From Bacteroidales bacterium (GTDB taxonomy: Bacteria; Bacteroidota; Bacteroidia; Bacteroidales; Bacteroidaceae): a stretch of DNA of 64,000 nt. Location of the stretch: positions 1 through 64,000 of the forward strand of contig JAGHUS010000042.1 of NCBI GenBank assembly GCA_018064685.1, given 5' to 3'. Both the position numbers and the translations under genes were made by a program. Positions 45,180 to 56,153 of this stretch are shown here, piece after piece. Within the stretch, counting starts at the first letter, position 1; every line of letters begins with the position of its first letter. A model generated the notes under the pieces. It was given only the letters and a program-made list of their open reading frames with translations. It searched no databases and was not told where the DNA came from.

Positions 45180-45788
45180 TTAATGTTGCCATTGCAGAAG
45201 AAAACGACCGATTTTATCGACACTTTTCAGAGCTGGAGCATCCTCGAAACGACTGTTGATGTCGATTCCGATGCACATGGGGTGATGAAATTCGTTCAGG
45301 GATTCGGCATCGTCTGGTCCAATGCCACCCGAAAGGAGGAAAGGCGTCTTACCCGTGTATTGTTTCAATACGCTCCAATCAAACTGCATGCCACTACCCC
45401 CCACACACTTGCACTTCGTGTCAAACAAAATATGACCAACAACGCCTTCGTATACAGTTGCCTTCTGCACATCCTCGGCACAACTTATGCTGATAGCCTT
45501 GATGATGGGGAGTGACAACCGATCGCGCACCAATTGGCAAAAATCGACAGGTTCATCGCCGTGTAGTTGTATACGAGTCAGTTGCAACTGCTTTGTTTTC
45601 TGCTCGATAAAGTCTATGTCGGCATTCACGAATACGCCCACACGTTCGCAAGAAGGCAAAATGGAAGGGGCCTTTTGTACGTAACGACTGCTCTTTGGCC
45701 AGCAGATGAATCCCATCCAGTCAGTGCCAAGTGCTTCAACAGCGCGTATGTTTTCGGGCTCGCGCATACCGCATACTTTCAGTAGCAT
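45180..45788 (-). CDS. trpF: Phosphoribosylanthranilate isomerase
   Basis: LKVCGMREPENIRAV, MGFICWPKSSRYV, GVFVN, LLSGGIGPDD; start trimmed from the ORF end at 45821 to MLLKVCGM. Confidence 0.93.
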   Translation of the reverse strand: MLLKVCGMREPENIRAVEALGTDWMGFICWPKSSRYVQKAPSILPSCERVGVFVNADIDFIEQKTKQLQLTRIQLHGDEPVDFCQLVRDRLSLPIIKAISISCAEDVQKATVYEGVVGHILFDTKCKCVGGSGMQFDWSVLKQYTGKTPFLLSGGIGPDDAESLNEFHHPMCIGIDINSRFEDAPALKSVDKIGRFLLQWQH

Positions 45789-45839
45789 GATGATTTGCCA
45801 AGACGAATATTGATCTATCACTCGTACCGTGGTGTATTG

Positions 45840-46631
45840 TTATATCTCTGCAATGAACTCCTTCAGCGCAGCACCGGGATTGGCGGCACGCATAAAATGT
45901 TCACCCATGAGGAATCCACGGAATCCAGCTTTACGCAACAGACTAACGGTATTGGGATTGCTAATACCGCTTTCGCTCACCTTGACGCAATCCTTGGGCA
46001 GACGGTCAATCATAGCGAAAGAGTGCTGCACATCGGTGTGAAAGCATCCGAGATCACGATTGTTTATGCCAATCAAGTCGGCATCAAAGTCGCAGTAATC
46101 TAGTTCCTTCTCGTTGTGTAGTTCGAGTAATACTTCAAGTTTTAATTCATGTGCTAGATGAATAAGGCTGCGGGTCTCATCCTTCGTCAGGCAAGCAGCA
46201 ATAAGTAACACGGCATCAGCCTGGATGCGGCGAGCCTGGAATAGCTGGTATTCGTCAACGATGAACTCCTTGCGCAGAATGGGTATGTCGACAGTAGGAC
46301 GAGCCACCTCGATGAACTTCATATTACCACCAAAGTACTTCTCGTCGGTAAGGATGCTGAGTGCCGATGCACCATTCTGTGCGTATGATGCGGGTATCAC
46401 GTCGGCACGTCCTTCCTCCTTTATCCATCCCTTGGAGGGCGACTTGCGCTTGAATTCGGCAATAATGCCAGAGTTTGACGAGGCCAGTGCTTTGCTCATG
46501 CTGCGTTCTACGATGCCGTCAGTCATCTTGCGCTCTACGATAGCGTATAGCTCATTTGCTGGCAGATCATACTTCTGTTGTTCCACCTCGATTTTCTTCC
46601 AAGCACATATCTCTTGTAGTACGTCTTTCAT
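45840..46631 (-). CDS. trpC: Indole-3-glycerol phosphate synthase
   Basis: IIAEFKRKSPSKGWI, FIVDEYQ, LIGINNRDL, SESGI. Confidence 0.96.
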   Translation of the reverse strand: MKDVLQEICAWKKIEVEQQKYDLPANELYAIVERKMTDGIVERSMSKALASSNSGIIAEFKRKSPSKGWIKEEGRADVIPASYAQNGASALSILTDEKYFGGNMKFIEVARPTVDIPILRKEFIVDEYQLFQARRIQADAVLLIAACLTKDETRSLIHLAHELKLEVLLELHNEKELDYCDFDADLIGINNRDLGCFHTDVQHSFAMIDRLPKDCVKVSESGISNPNTVSLLRKAGFRGFLMGEHFMRAANPGAALKEFIAEI

Positions 46632-46690
46632 TCTATTTTCTTCGATGTAACCGATAATTTTTAAGCGTATGGCATGAATGCCGTAGTACC

Positions 46691-47686
46691 TTACGAATTG
46701 ATTTCTACGAATTTCTTGAAAGTAGCCAATGCCTTTCCGCTCTCAAGTGCCTCGCGGGCAATGAGTATGCTGTCTTCCACACTCTTGTTCTTGTCGATGA
46801 CGCTTATTCCGCAAGCAGCATTGGCAAGGATGACATTCTTCTGCGCCTCGGTAGCCTTGCCTTCAAGTACGCTGTCGAAGATCTTCATGGCCTCTTCGGC
46901 TGTATTGCCGCCATAGATGTCAGAAGGCTCTACATAGTTGAAACCCATGTCCTTGGGTGTGAAAACTTTCTCAAAGTGGTTTGTTACCAACTTGAAACCA
47001 CTGGTGAGCGAAATCTCGTCGTATCCATCATAACTTGTTACCACTCCAAATTCATCGCCAATGCGCTGATGGATAGCAGAATAGAGGCGAAGCTGACTCT
47101 GATTGGCTGTGCCGTGAAGCGAACATTTGGGATGACAAGGATTGACCAGAGGTCCCAGTAGATTGAAACATGTAGGCACCTGCATGGCTCTACGAGTAGG
47201 ACCTACAAACTTCATTCCGTAGGCAAATAGTGGAGCATGAAGATAGCAGATGCCAGCCTCATCAAGTGAACGACGAAGGACGTCGGTGTTGTCGGTAAAC
47301 TTCACTCCGTGTCCCTGCAGCACGTTGCTGGCGCCACTCACGCTTGTACTGCCACCATTGCCATGCTTGGTGACCTTATAACCAGCTGCTGCAATGACGA
47401 ATGCAGAACAGGTAGAGATGTTGAAAGTGTTCTTTCCATCGCCTCCAGTGCCAACGATGTCTAGCGTCTTTATCCCGTTGAAATCGACGTATTTACCCGT
47501 CTCGAGCAGACCATCGCGAAAACCCAGCAGTTCGTCGACCGTAACACCACGCGACTGAATTGCCATCAGTAAGGCAGCTATCTGACACTCGTTGTATTTC
47601 TCCTGGGTGATGCCCAACATGATATCATGCGTCTCCTCGCGCGTGAGCATCTGTCCCTCAATGAGTTTAGTGAGATATTGTTTCAT
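46691..47686 (-). CDS. trpD: Anthranilate phosphoribosyltransferase
   Basis: DIVGTGGDGKNTFNIST, VTKHGNGGSTSVSGASNVL, LLGPLVNP. Confidence 0.96.
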   Translation of the reverse strand: MKQYLTKLIEGQMLTREETHDIMLGITQEKYNECQIAALLMAIQSRGVTVDELLGFRDGLLETGKYVDFNGIKTLDIVGTGGDGKNTFNISTCSAFVIAAAGYKVTKHGNGGSTSVSGASNVLQGHGVKFTDNTDVLRRSLDEAGICYLHAPLFAYGMKFVGPTRRAMQVPTCFNLLGPLVNPCHPKCSLHGTANQSQLRLYSAIHQRIGDEFGVVTSYDGYDEISLTSGFKLVTNHFEKVFTPKDMGFNYVEPSDIYGGNTAEEAMKIFDSVLEGKATEAQKNVILANAACGISVIDKNKSVEDSILIAREALESGKALATFKKFVEINS

Positions 47687-47761
47687 AATCTTTATGCTTA
47701 TCCAAAGTATAAAATAAATAACTGTATAGTAGTTATTTTGACTGTAATACTGTATTGCGCT

Positions 47762-48325
47762 TTAGTGCTTTAGCCAGTTGCCTATGATGGTCTTACCATC
47801 CTTGGTCAGTACACTTTCGGGATGATACTGTATGCCCCTTATGTCGTATTCCTTGTGACGCAGACTCATGATGAACCCTTCGTCTGAAACGCTTGTCACC
47901 TCCAGACACTCTGGAAACTGCCCTGTATCGACCACCCATGAGTGATAACGGCCAATGACAATGTCTTTGGGCAGTGAGTCGAAGATGTAATCGTCGGCTG
48001 TGATATGGCAGGGTGTAGCCACACCATGCACCACCTCGCCAATGTTGGTAAGCTGACCACCGAAACTCTCGCCAATGGCCTGATGTCCGAGGCAGACGCC
48101 AAGGATGGGTTTCTTTCCAGCATATGCCTTGATGACATCGAGTAGAAGTCCAGCCTCGCTGGGGATGCCAGGACCGGGTGAGAGGATGATTTTGTCGAAC
48201 TCCTCGAGTTGCTGCATCTGGAACTGGTCGTTTCGGTAAACCGTTACCTCAGCCCCCATTTCTTTGACCAGATGGCTCAGGTTATAGGTAAACGAGTCGT
48301 AGTTATCTATAATGACTATTTTCAT
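47762..48325 (-). CDS. trpG: Anthranilate synthase glutamine amidotransferase component
   Basis: IIDNYDSFTYNL, LSPGPGIPSEAG, LGVCLGHQAI, GIQYHPESVLT. Confidence 0.96.
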   Translation of the reverse strand: MKIVIIDNYDSFTYNLSHLVKEMGAEVTVYRNDQFQMQQLEEFDKIILSPGPGIPSEAGLLLDVIKAYAGKKPILGVCLGHQAIGESFGGQLTNIGEVVHGVATPCHITADDYIFDSLPKDIVIGRYHSWVVDTGQFPECLEVTSVSDEGFIMSLRHKEYDIRGIQYHPESVLTKDGKTIIGNWLKH

Positions 48326-49740
48326 AACTTTTCAGCAATAGAGATGGCTTTGCGAAGCGCACCTAATTTGTTATTAACCTCTTGCAGTTCATATTCCACA
48401 TTACTCTTGGCCACAATGCCACCACCGGCCTGGAACCAGAGTTCGTTGTTGCGGCTGACAAAGGTTCGAATGGTGATGGCCTGATTCAGCTCGCCATTGA
48501 AGCCAATGAAGCCGATGCATCCACCGTATGCACCACGGCAATGCGGTTCGTACTGGGAGATGAGCTGCATGGCACGCACCTTGGGAGCACCCGAGAGTGT
48601 TCCGGCAGGGAATGTGTCGATGAAAGCCTGTACGGGATCAGCGCCCTCGTCCAACTCGCCGCTGACACGACTAACGAGATGGATGACATGGCTGTAGAAC
48701 TGCATGTCCTTGTAAAAATCGACATGCACCCCGTGGCAGTTGCGCGAGAGGTCGTTGCGAGCCAGATCGACCAGCATGACATGCTCGGCATTCTCCTTCG
48801 GGTCATTGCGCAGGTACTCGGCGTTCTGCTTGTCTATCATGGCATTGCCCGTGCGCTTTGTTGTGCCGGCAATAGGATCAATATAGGCAGTGTAAGTACC
48901 ATTATCATTGTGTGTTATGCGACAATGTGTCTCGGGCGAAGAACCGAAGATGCGAAAACCACCGAAATCGAAGTAGAAGAGGTAGGGTGAGGGGTTGATG
49001 CTGCGCAGGGCACGATAAAGTTTGAAGTCATCGCCCTCATAGCGCTGCTTGAAGCGACGTGCAAGCACAATCTGGAACACATCACCGCGAAGGCAATGAA
49101 CTATACCTTTGCGAATATTTTCCCTGTGTTCATCGTCTGAAAGCGTGCTCCAATAGTCGCCAACCGGATGGAAATCATACGTTTGGTAAGAACGGGAGTT
49201 AAGGTCGCGCTCCAGTTGGTCGAGATCGTCCTCTTCGCCCTCCTGCAGTAGCTCGATGATGATTACCTCGTTGCGGAAATGGTCAAACACAACCACATCC
49301 TTGTAGAGAATGTACAGCATGTCGGGCGCATCGTTTTCGCTCTGCGTCTCGTCCTTGACGTTGATGTTCTCAAAATAGCGAACAGCATTGAAGGTAGTAT
49401 ATCCAAACAGTCCGACGCTTTCCTTGTCCTCACCCTCTATCTCGAAGTTGTGCAGGAAATCGTTGATGGTCTGTGAACACTGTTTGTTCGATTCAATTTT
49501 CAGTTCCGTTTCTCTACCGTCGGGATAGTGTGCTATGCCCACACCGTGCTCGATGCTGACACTGCCTATCGGATGCAGTCCGATGAAACTCTTGGCGTTC
49601 TCCCCGCCATGATAGTCCGAGCTCTCCATCAAGGCACTCTGTGGGTATGCATCGCGCACCTTGAGGTAAGCACTAACGGGCGTCATCAGGTCTCCCAAAA
49701 TCTTCTTGGAGACCGTATGATATTTATATTTTGTTTGCAT
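48322..49740 (-). CDS. trpE: Anthranilate synthase component I
   Basis: DVFQIVLARRF, GSSPETHCRI, DPIAGTTKRTGN, MLVDLARNDLSR, GTLSGAPKVRAMQLI. Confidence 0.95.
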   Translation of the reverse strand: MQTKYKYHTVSKKILGDLMTPVSAYLKVRDAYPQSALMESSDYHGGENAKSFIGLHPIGSVSIEHGVGIAHYPDGRETELKIESNKQCSQTINDFLHNFEIEGEDKESVGLFGYTTFNAVRYFENINVKDETQSENDAPDMLYILYKDVVVFDHFRNEVIIIELLQEGEEDDLDQLERDLNSRSYQTYDFHPVGDYWSTLSDDEHRENIRKGIVHCLRGDVFQIVLARRFKQRYEGDDFKLYRALRSINPSPYLFYFDFGGFRIFGSSPETHCRITHNDNGTYTAYIDPIAGTTKRTGNAMIDKQNAEYLRNDPKENAEHVMLVDLARNDLSRNCHGVHVDFYKDMQFYSHVIHLVSRVSGELDEGADPVQAFIDTFPAGTLSGAPKVRAMQLISQYEPHCRGAYGGCIGFIGFNGELNQAITIRTFVSRNNELWFQAGGGIVAKSNVEYELQEVNNKLGALRKAISIAEKL

Positions 49741-49800
49741 AATAAATCTTTCAGCCAGAAAAAGTTTGATGCTAAAGAGGTTTAGTAACCTTCATGCTAT

Positions 49801-50985
49801 TTACTTCTGGAAGTGCTTGAGGTATGTCTCCATATCCTTGTCGCCACGTCCGCTCACTGTAAGCACTACAACGTCGTCGGCCTTGAACTTCATCTTGGGC
49901 AGAAGAGCCAGGGCGTGACTACTCTCGAGCGCAGGAATGATACCCTCCATGCGTGTCAGTTCGAATGCAGCCTTGAGGGCCTCGTCGTCGTTTACTGGCA
50001 GTACGGTGGCACGGCCAGTTTCGTAGAGATTGCAGTGTATGGGGCCTGTTCCGGGATAGTCTAGTCCGGCGCTGATGCTGTAGGGCTCGATGATCTGCCC
50101 GTCCTCATCCTGCATGACCTTGATGCGCGATCCGTGCAAGATGCCCGGTGTGCCGATGTTGAGCGATGCAGCCGTCTCTGCTGTATCGATGCCATAGCCG
50201 CCAGCCTCGCCCAGCACGATCTTCACGCGCTCGTCGTCGATATAGTGGTAGATGGTTCCGGCAGCATTGCTACCGCCACCGATGCACGCCATCAGATAAT
50301 CAGGATATTCGCGTCCCTCCTGCTCCATGAGCTGTTCCTTTATCTCCTTCGAGATGACACTCTGAAGGCGAGCAACCATATCGGGGTAGGGATGCGGTCC
50401 TACGGTACTGCCTATAATATAAAATGTATCTGCAGGATGGCAACACCAGTCGCGTATAGCCTCGTTGGTGGCATCCTTCAGTGTCTTGTTTCCACTTTGC
50501 ACCGGAAATACCTCAGCACCAAGCATCTTCATTCTCTCCACGTTGGGGCGTTGACGAGCCACATCCGTAGCGCCCATATACACGCGGCAAGGCATGTCCA
50601 TCAGCGCACATACCGTGGCTGTAGCTACACCATGCTGTCCGGCACCAGTCTCGGCAATAATGCGCGTCTTGCCCATCTTCTTGGCAAGCAGAATCTGCCC
50701 GATGGCATTGTTGATCTTGTGAGCGCCAGTGTGGTTAAGGTCTTCACGCTTCAGGTAGAGCTTACAGCCATACTTCTCGCTCATTCGCTTTGCATAATAC
50801 AAAGCAGAAGGGCGACCGACATAGTCTTTCAATAACTGATTGTACTCTTGCTGGAACTCTTCACTTTCGATAATCGTGAGATACTGATTCTTCAAATCCT
50901 CAACGGTCTTATAGAGAATCTCGGGCACGTATGCACCGCCAAACTCTCCATAATATCCGTTTTCATCTACATTATATGATTTCAT
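49801..50985 (-). CDS. trpB: Tryptophan synthase beta chain
   Basis: [60 protein letters not shown]. Confidence 0.97.
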   Translation of the reverse strand: MKSYNVDENGYYGEFGGAYVPEILYKTVEDLKNQYLTIIESEEFQQEYNQLLKDYVGRPSALYYAKRMSEKYGCKLYLKREDLNHTGAHKINNAIGQILLAKKMGKTRIIAETGAGQHGVATATVCALMDMPCRVYMGATDVARQRPNVERMKMLGAEVFPVQSGNKTLKDATNEAIRDWCCHPADTFYIIGSTVGPHPYPDMVARLQSVISKEIKEQLMEQEGREYPDYLMACIGGGSNAAGTIYHYIDDERVKIVLGEAGGYGIDTAETAASLNIGTPGILHGSRIKVMQDEDGQIIEPYSISAGLDYPGTGPIHCNLYETGRATVLPVNDDEALKAAFELTRMEGIIPALESSHALALLPKMKFKADDVVVLTVSGRGDKDMETYLKHFQK

Positions 50986-51091
50986 AATAAAACAATTTTC
51001 AATACCTTAATACTTATACTCTCAAGTTTTGGTTGCAGTCTTCACAAGCTCGCTGTATGGTGCAGAATGGATAGGTCTGCGGCCTTATTTG

Positions 51092-51619
51092 CTACCTCAC
51101 TATGGTGTAGGGGTAAACCTTGACATCGCCCATATCGTTCACCGGCGCACTTTTCAGATTGACTATAACGTATTCGCCTGGAGACTGTGGAGCATGGAAG
51201 CGAACCCTGTACTTGTTATCGTCGAGGATGACAATCTCCATAATGTCCAAATCGATGCGGTTGAAGTCACACTCATAGAGGTTATGCTGGGCAAAGCGTC
51301 GGTACTCCTTCTTCTCCTTGAGCTTGATAATGGCAAAATCAGTCAGTTTATATCCACCGGTGTGAATGATGAATGTAGGCTGCTGATCGTCGGCAAATTG
51401 GCGTGAGTGCTTTCCCCAAAGGTAACGGGTAAGTTTCCCGTTGGTTTGAATGTCGACAATCTTCCAACCTGGTTTAAGCTCCGTCTGCGTGGTCACTTCG
51501 GATATGGCGCAAGCCGAATCGCCAATGAGTATGGACACACTGGTTTGTGCCGAAACAAAGTGCGGAAGAATCCATAGCACACCTAGGCAAATTGACAAAA
51601 ATATAGAATTTCTTTTCAT
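51092..51619 (-). CDS. Hypothetical secreted protein
   Basis: Signal peptide (ICLGVLWILPHFVSA); no recognised domain. Confidence 0.6.
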   Translation of the reverse strand: MKRNSIFLSICLGVLWILPHFVSAQTSVSILIGDSACAISEVTTQTELKPGWKIVDIQTNGKLTRYLWGKHSRQFADDQQPTFIIHTGGYKLTDFAIIKLKEKKEYRRFAQHNLYECDFNRIDLDIMEIVILDDNKYRVRFHAPQSPGEYVIVNLKSAPVNDMGDVKVYPYTIVR

Positions 51620-51691
51620 TTTGGCACCAAAGTTACGTATTTTTGACGAATAAGCAAACTTTTAGCCACAAAATAATAATGAATTGATTGT

Positions 51692-51717
51692 GTTTGCTAA
51701 AATATTTAGTAAATTTG
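51692..51717 (+). promoter_or_regulatory. Bacteroidetes-type promoter
   Basis: TTTG and TAAATTTG (51710-51717) upstream of ATG at 51744. Confidence 0.55.
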
Positions 51718-51743
51718 CAACCAAAACAGATACATAAAGCGAA

Positions 51744-53150
51744 ATGATGACAATTGCCATTGGTGTATTGATGCTTTTGGGCTACTGCCTTATTGCTACC
51801 GAGCATCTGACAAATATCAACAAAGCAGCTACGGCCATGTTTGTGGGTGTGGTGGGCTGGATATTGTTCATGATGACGGGTACTGAATACATATCAACCT
51901 TGCACGCTGAGGAGTGGAATGAGTTTTTGGGTGGTGCCACGCCCGACTGGGCTCATCAGCAGACTTTTGTGGCGCAGCACGTCTTCACGAATCATGCCGT
52001 GTATATATGTTCGCTGGTGATGTACATGCTTTCCACCATAGCCATTGTGGATGTACTGAACTCGAACGAGTGCTTCTCGTTCCTGAAGAGCTGGATAAAG
52101 AATCGCAACAGCCGCTATGTGTTGTGGCTGTCGGTGCTGCTCACCTTCCTCATTTCATGCAATCTGGACAACCTTACCACCACCATTCTCATGTTGTTGG
52201 TGCTGAAGAAGGTTGTGGCCAACGACAAGCAGCGAATATTCATCGGGGCGGCCGTGCTGGTTGCTGCTAATTGTGGCGGATGCTGTACTGTGATAGGCGA
52301 TATCACCTCGCTGATGGTGTGGTACAAGGGTGCTGTTACACCTGCCAACTTCTCCGGTGCCATGATCATCCCATCGATACTTGCTACATGTGTCGTCACC
52401 TACCTTGTGCAACGCAAACTGCCTGCTACGCTCGATCTCGTTCGCAGCACCGTCATGTTCCGCGGCGATGATCATGTGCTGACCTCATGGCAACGCATTT
52501 CGCTCACCGTGCTCGGTATGGGTGGATTGTGGTTCATTCCCACCTTCCATCGCATCACCATGCTGCCTCCGTTCCTTGGTTCGTTGTGCGTGTTGTGCCT
52601 GCTTTGGGTTCTGAACGAGATATACAACCGCAAACGCATCCGTACTGAGCAGCCTTCGATATTGCGCGGCAGCGACCACCGCTTGCTCTATCAGTCTATG
52701 CAAGTCATCATGTTTGTTATCGGCATGTGCCTGGCCGTGAGCGTCCTCATCGAGTGCGGAGCCATGCACTATCTGCACAACCTTATCGAGAAGATTTTCC
52801 CCAATATATATATAATAGGTGCAGCGATGGGATTCGTCAGTGCAGCACTTGACAACGTGGCATTGGTGCTTACGGGCATCAACATCTACGACATCATCCC
52901 AGCCGAATCTGTGAACAGCGACTATACGAGTTTCTTCACGCAAAACGGACCATACTGGCACCTCATTGTGTTCTGTGGAGCAGTGGGCGGCTGTCTTCTC
53001 CCCATTGGCAATACGGCTGGCTACGCCTTCCTGAAACTGGAGAATGAGGCTTCGGGCACATGGTACCTAAAGAATATTGCGTTGAAGGTGCTGTGCGGTT
53101 GGGCCGTTGGACTTGCTGCCTATTATGTCATAGACTATTTCATACGATAA
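51744..53150 (+). CDS. NhaD-like sodium:proton antiporter
   Basis: ISCNLDNLTTTILMLLVLKK, NCGGCCTVIGDITSLMVW, SAALDNVALVLTG, GGCLLPIGNTAGYAF. Confidence 0.9.
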   Translation: MMTIAIGVLMLLGYCLIATEHLTNINKAATAMFVGVVGWILFMMTGTEYISTLHAEEWNEFLGGATPDWAHQQTFVAQHVFTNHAVYICSLVMYMLSTIAIVDVLNSNECFSFLKSWIKNRNSRYVLWLSVLLTFLISCNLDNLTTTILMLLVLKKVVANDKQRIFIGAAVLVAANCGGCCTVIGDITSLMVWYKGAVTPANFSGAMIIPSILATCVVTYLVQRKLPATLDLVRSTVMFRGDDHVLTSWQRISLTVLGMGGLWFIPTFHRITMLPPFLGSLCVLCLLWVLNEIYNRKRIRTEQPSILRGSDHRLLYQSMQVIMFVIGMCLAVSVLIECGAMHYLHNLIEKIFPNIYIIGAAMGFVSAALDNVALVLTGINIYDIIPAESVNSDYTSFFTQNGPYWHLIVFCGAVGGCLLPIGNTAGYAFLKLENEASGTWYLKNIALKVLCGWAVGLAAYYVIDYFIR

Positions 53151-53380
53151 ATATCAGCTGTAATGCTGTAATGTTGTAATGGATGTAAAATAATCGGGGC
53201 TACAGACATTGAATGTGTGGACAGCCCCCTTAGGGCAAAACGCCAGAAGAAGAGAAATACACGATAATATCGGGAGTTTTCGCACTTGCTGATTCAAGAC
53301 GAAGGCCTTGGGGATGTGATACATGCCTGATTGCCTGCCCGATATCGTGACAAGAAGACAATACACACAACAACCAACAA

Positions 53381-54700
53381 ATGAATACGAAGGAAATACT
53401 TCTTCATCTCGGCATCGACGAACTGAACTATATGCAAGAGGAGAGTCTGTCGGTAAACCGCAAGAAGCAAAACATCATACTGATCAGTCCTACGGGAAGC
53501 GGTAAGACGCTGGCCTATCTTCTGCCACTTGTCGAACGCATCGACGTGAGCAAACAAGAGGTGCAAGCCGTGGTGATCGTTCCCTCGCGAGAGCTGGCCA
53601 AGCAGACACAGAGCGTGTTGCAACGCATGGCTTGCGGAGTAAGGAGCGAAGCCGTCTACGGCGGCAGGGCTGCTATGGACGAGCATCGTGTGCTCAAGGC
53701 ACATCAGCCACATATCATCATTGGTACTCCCGGTCGTTTGCTCGATCATCTCACCAAGCAGAACTTCGAGGCCATGACGGTAGGTAATCTCATCATCGAC
53801 GAGTTTGACAAGTGCCTGGAACTAGGCTTCCAGGACGAGATACAGAACGTAGTGAAGAGTCTGCCCAATGTTAGCCACCGCATGCTGCTCTCAGCCACCG
53901 ACTGTCCTGAGATTCCCCGCTTCATACAGCTTGGAAATGACACCGAACGCATTGATTGTTCGGATGATGAAGGCCAGATTTCCGACCGCATAGTACTATA
54001 TGCCGTAAAGTCTCCCGCCAAGGACAAGCTTGACACGTTGGGCTTGCTCCTCACGCAGTTGAGACAGCAGTCAAGCATCATCTTTGTTGGCTTCCGCGAG
54101 AGTGTGGATCGCATTACGCAGTACCTCAAGCGGCAGCATTTCCATGTGTCTGATTTTCATGGGGGCATGGATCAGGATCTGCGCGAGCGTGCTTTGTTTC
54201 GCTTCAGTTCGGGAGCCTGCAACATACTGGTAAGTACGGATTTGGCTTCGCGCGGACTCGACATTCCCGAAGTGGACAATATCATACACTATCACCTGCC
54301 CATCGACGAAGCCTCGTTTGTACACCGCAACGGACGTACGGCACGTTGGAACGCTTCTGGCAATGCCTATATGATAGTAGGTCCTGAGGAACATATCCCC
54401 GATTTTGTTGAGGCCGAAGTACAAGACTGTGCGATAGAAAGTAAGGAAGTGAGCCCAATGGCACCCAAGTGGGAGTCGCTGTACATTGGACGAGGCAGGA
54501 AGGAGAAACTCTCGAAGGGCGACATAGCAGGCTTCATGATTAAGATTGGCGGACTGGGGCGCGACGAGGTGGGTCGCATCGAAGTGCGAGACCATTGCTC
54601 GTATGTGTCGGTGCTGCGCTCGCGCGTCAGGGAACTGATGATTCGCATCAAGGGGCAGCGCATCAAGGGTATGAAGACAATAATAGAAACGACCAGATAG
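53381..54700 (+). CDS. DEAD/DEAH box RNA helicase
   Basis: SPTGSGKTLAYLLPL, VPSRELAKQ, GTPGRLLDHL, IIDEFDKCLE, STDLASRGLDIPEVDNIIHYHLP, HRNGRTAR. Confidence 0.93.
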   Translation: MNTKEILLHLGIDELNYMQEESLSVNRKKQNIILISPTGSGKTLAYLLPLVERIDVSKQEVQAVVIVPSRELAKQTQSVLQRMACGVRSEAVYGGRAAMDEHRVLKAHQPHIIIGTPGRLLDHLTKQNFEAMTVGNLIIDEFDKCLELGFQDEIQNVVKSLPNVSHRMLLSATDCPEIPRFIQLGNDTERIDCSDDEGQISDRIVLYAVKSPAKDKLDTLGLLLTQLRQQSSIIFVGFRESVDRITQYLKRQHFHVSDFHGGMDQDLRERALFRFSSGACNILVSTDLASRGLDIPEVDNIIHYHLPIDEASFVHRNGRTARWNASGNAYMIVGPEEHIPDFVEAEVQDCAIESKEVSPMAPKWESLYIGRGRKEKLSKGDIAGFMIKIGGLGRDEVGRIEVRDHCSYVSVLRSRVRELMIRIKGQRIKGMKTIIETTR

Positions 54701-54828
54701 GCTTTATAACTAGAATAGTTATTGCACTTTTAAGGCAGATATTTAATTCTGTGAGCTGATATTAAACATTTATAAGTAGTTAGAACCATTTTCTCGCTGA
54801 TTTTCTTGTTCATATCAAATAAAGTTTC

Positions 54829-54836
54829 TAATTTTG
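54829..54836 (+). promoter_or_regulatory. Bacteroidetes -7 element TAATTTTG upstream of serC
   Basis: Sequence match; ATG at 54945. Confidence 0.4.
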
Positions 54837-54944
54837 CGTACATTTTAACCAACAAGGTGGCGTTTTCAAGATAATGCGTATTAATGCATTTTATAGATTA
54901 GGTAAAAAGAAAAGTAAAATAGTAAACTAAAAAACTATTCAGTA

Positions 54945-56015
54945 ATGAAAAAGTACAATTTTAATGCCGGTCCTTCCAAGCTCCCCAAGGAGGTTATGGA
55001 GGCCGTTAGTGCAGCATGCATTGATTTCGAAGGTAGTGGCCTCTCGCTCATGGAGATGAGTCACCGTGCAAAAAACTACCAGCCCGTTGTAGACGAGGCA
55101 GTAGCTTTGTTCAAGGAGTTGCTCAACATCCCCGAGGGCTACAGCGTATTGTTCCTGGGTGGTGGTGCGAGCCTCGAATTCTGCATGGTTCCCTACAACT
55201 TCCTCGAGAAGAAGGCAGCCTACCTCAACACTGGTGTATGGGCCAAGAAAGCAATGGCTGAGGCCAAGAACTTCGGCGAGACCATCGAAGTGGCAAGCAG
55301 TGCTGACAAGACTTACAACTACATTCCCCAGGGTTGGACTATCCCCGCTGATGCCGACTACTTCCACATTACTACAAACAATACCATCTATGGTACTGAA
55401 ATCAAGAAGGATATCGACTCACCCGTGCCCCTGATTGCCGATATGAGTTCGGACATCTTCTCTCGTCCTATCGACGTAAGCAAGTACACCATGATCTATG
55501 GCGGTGCTCAGAAGAACCTTTCTATGGCTGGTGTCACCTTTGTCATCGTTAAGGACGAGGCTTTGGGCAAGGTTACACGCACCATCCCCACAATGCTCGA
55601 TTACCGCACGCACATCAAGGGTGGCTCAATGTTCAATACACCTCCCACAGTGCCCATCTACTGCGCTTTGCAGACTTTGAAGTGGATCAAGGCCAATGGT
55701 GGTGTGGCAGAGATGGAGCGTCGTGCTATCGAGAAGGCTGATGCACTGTATGGCGAGATCGACCGCAACAAGCTTTTCCGTGCCACAGTCGAGAACAAGG
55801 AGGATCGCAGCCGTATGAACATTTGCTTTGTTATGAACGATGAGTACAAGGAGCTCGAGGCTGAGTTCATGGCCTTCGCTACCGAGCGTGGCATGGTAGG
55901 CATCAAGGGTCACCGTAGTGTGGGTGGCTTCCGCGCATCTACCTATAACGCCGTAAGCATCGACGATGTTAACGCTCTCATTGGCTGCATGCAGGAGTTC
56001 GAGAAGCTTCACTAA
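54945..56015 (+). CDS. serC: Phosphoserine aminotransferase
   Basis: [63 protein letters not shown]. Confidence 0.96.
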   Translation: MKKYNFNAGPSKLPKEVMEAVSAACIDFEGSGLSLMEMSHRAKNYQPVVDEAVALFKELLNIPEGYSVLFLGGGASLEFCMVPYNFLEKKAAYLNTGVWAKKAMAEAKNFGETIEVASSADKTYNYIPQGWTIPADADYFHITTNNTIYGTEIKKDIDSPVPLIADMSSDIFSRPIDVSKYTMIYGGAQKNLSMAGVTFVIVKDEALGKVTRTIPTMLDYRTHIKGGSMFNTPPTVPIYCALQTLKWIKANGGVAEMERRAIEKADALYGEIDRNKLFRATVENKEDRSRMNICFVMNDEYKELEAEFMAFATERGMVGIKGHRSVGGFRASTYNAVSIDDVNALIGCMQEFEKLH

Positions 56016-56043
56016 TCTAGAAACTGAGAAAAAGAAATCACAT

Positions 56044-56090
56044 TGCCCTCCTTCATCCTTGACTTAAGGGTTGAGGAGGGTTTTAAAATT
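56044..56090 (+). terminator. Terminator/attenuator-like hairpin between serC and serA
   Basis: CCCTCCTTCATCCTT ... AAGGGTTGAGGAGGG stem followed by TTTTAAAATT. Confidence 0.5.
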
Positions 56091-56153
56091 AACAAGATCC
56101 CAAGCCCCTGTACAGGATCATCGCCATGGCGAGGGTAGAGAGGGGTAAAAGAA

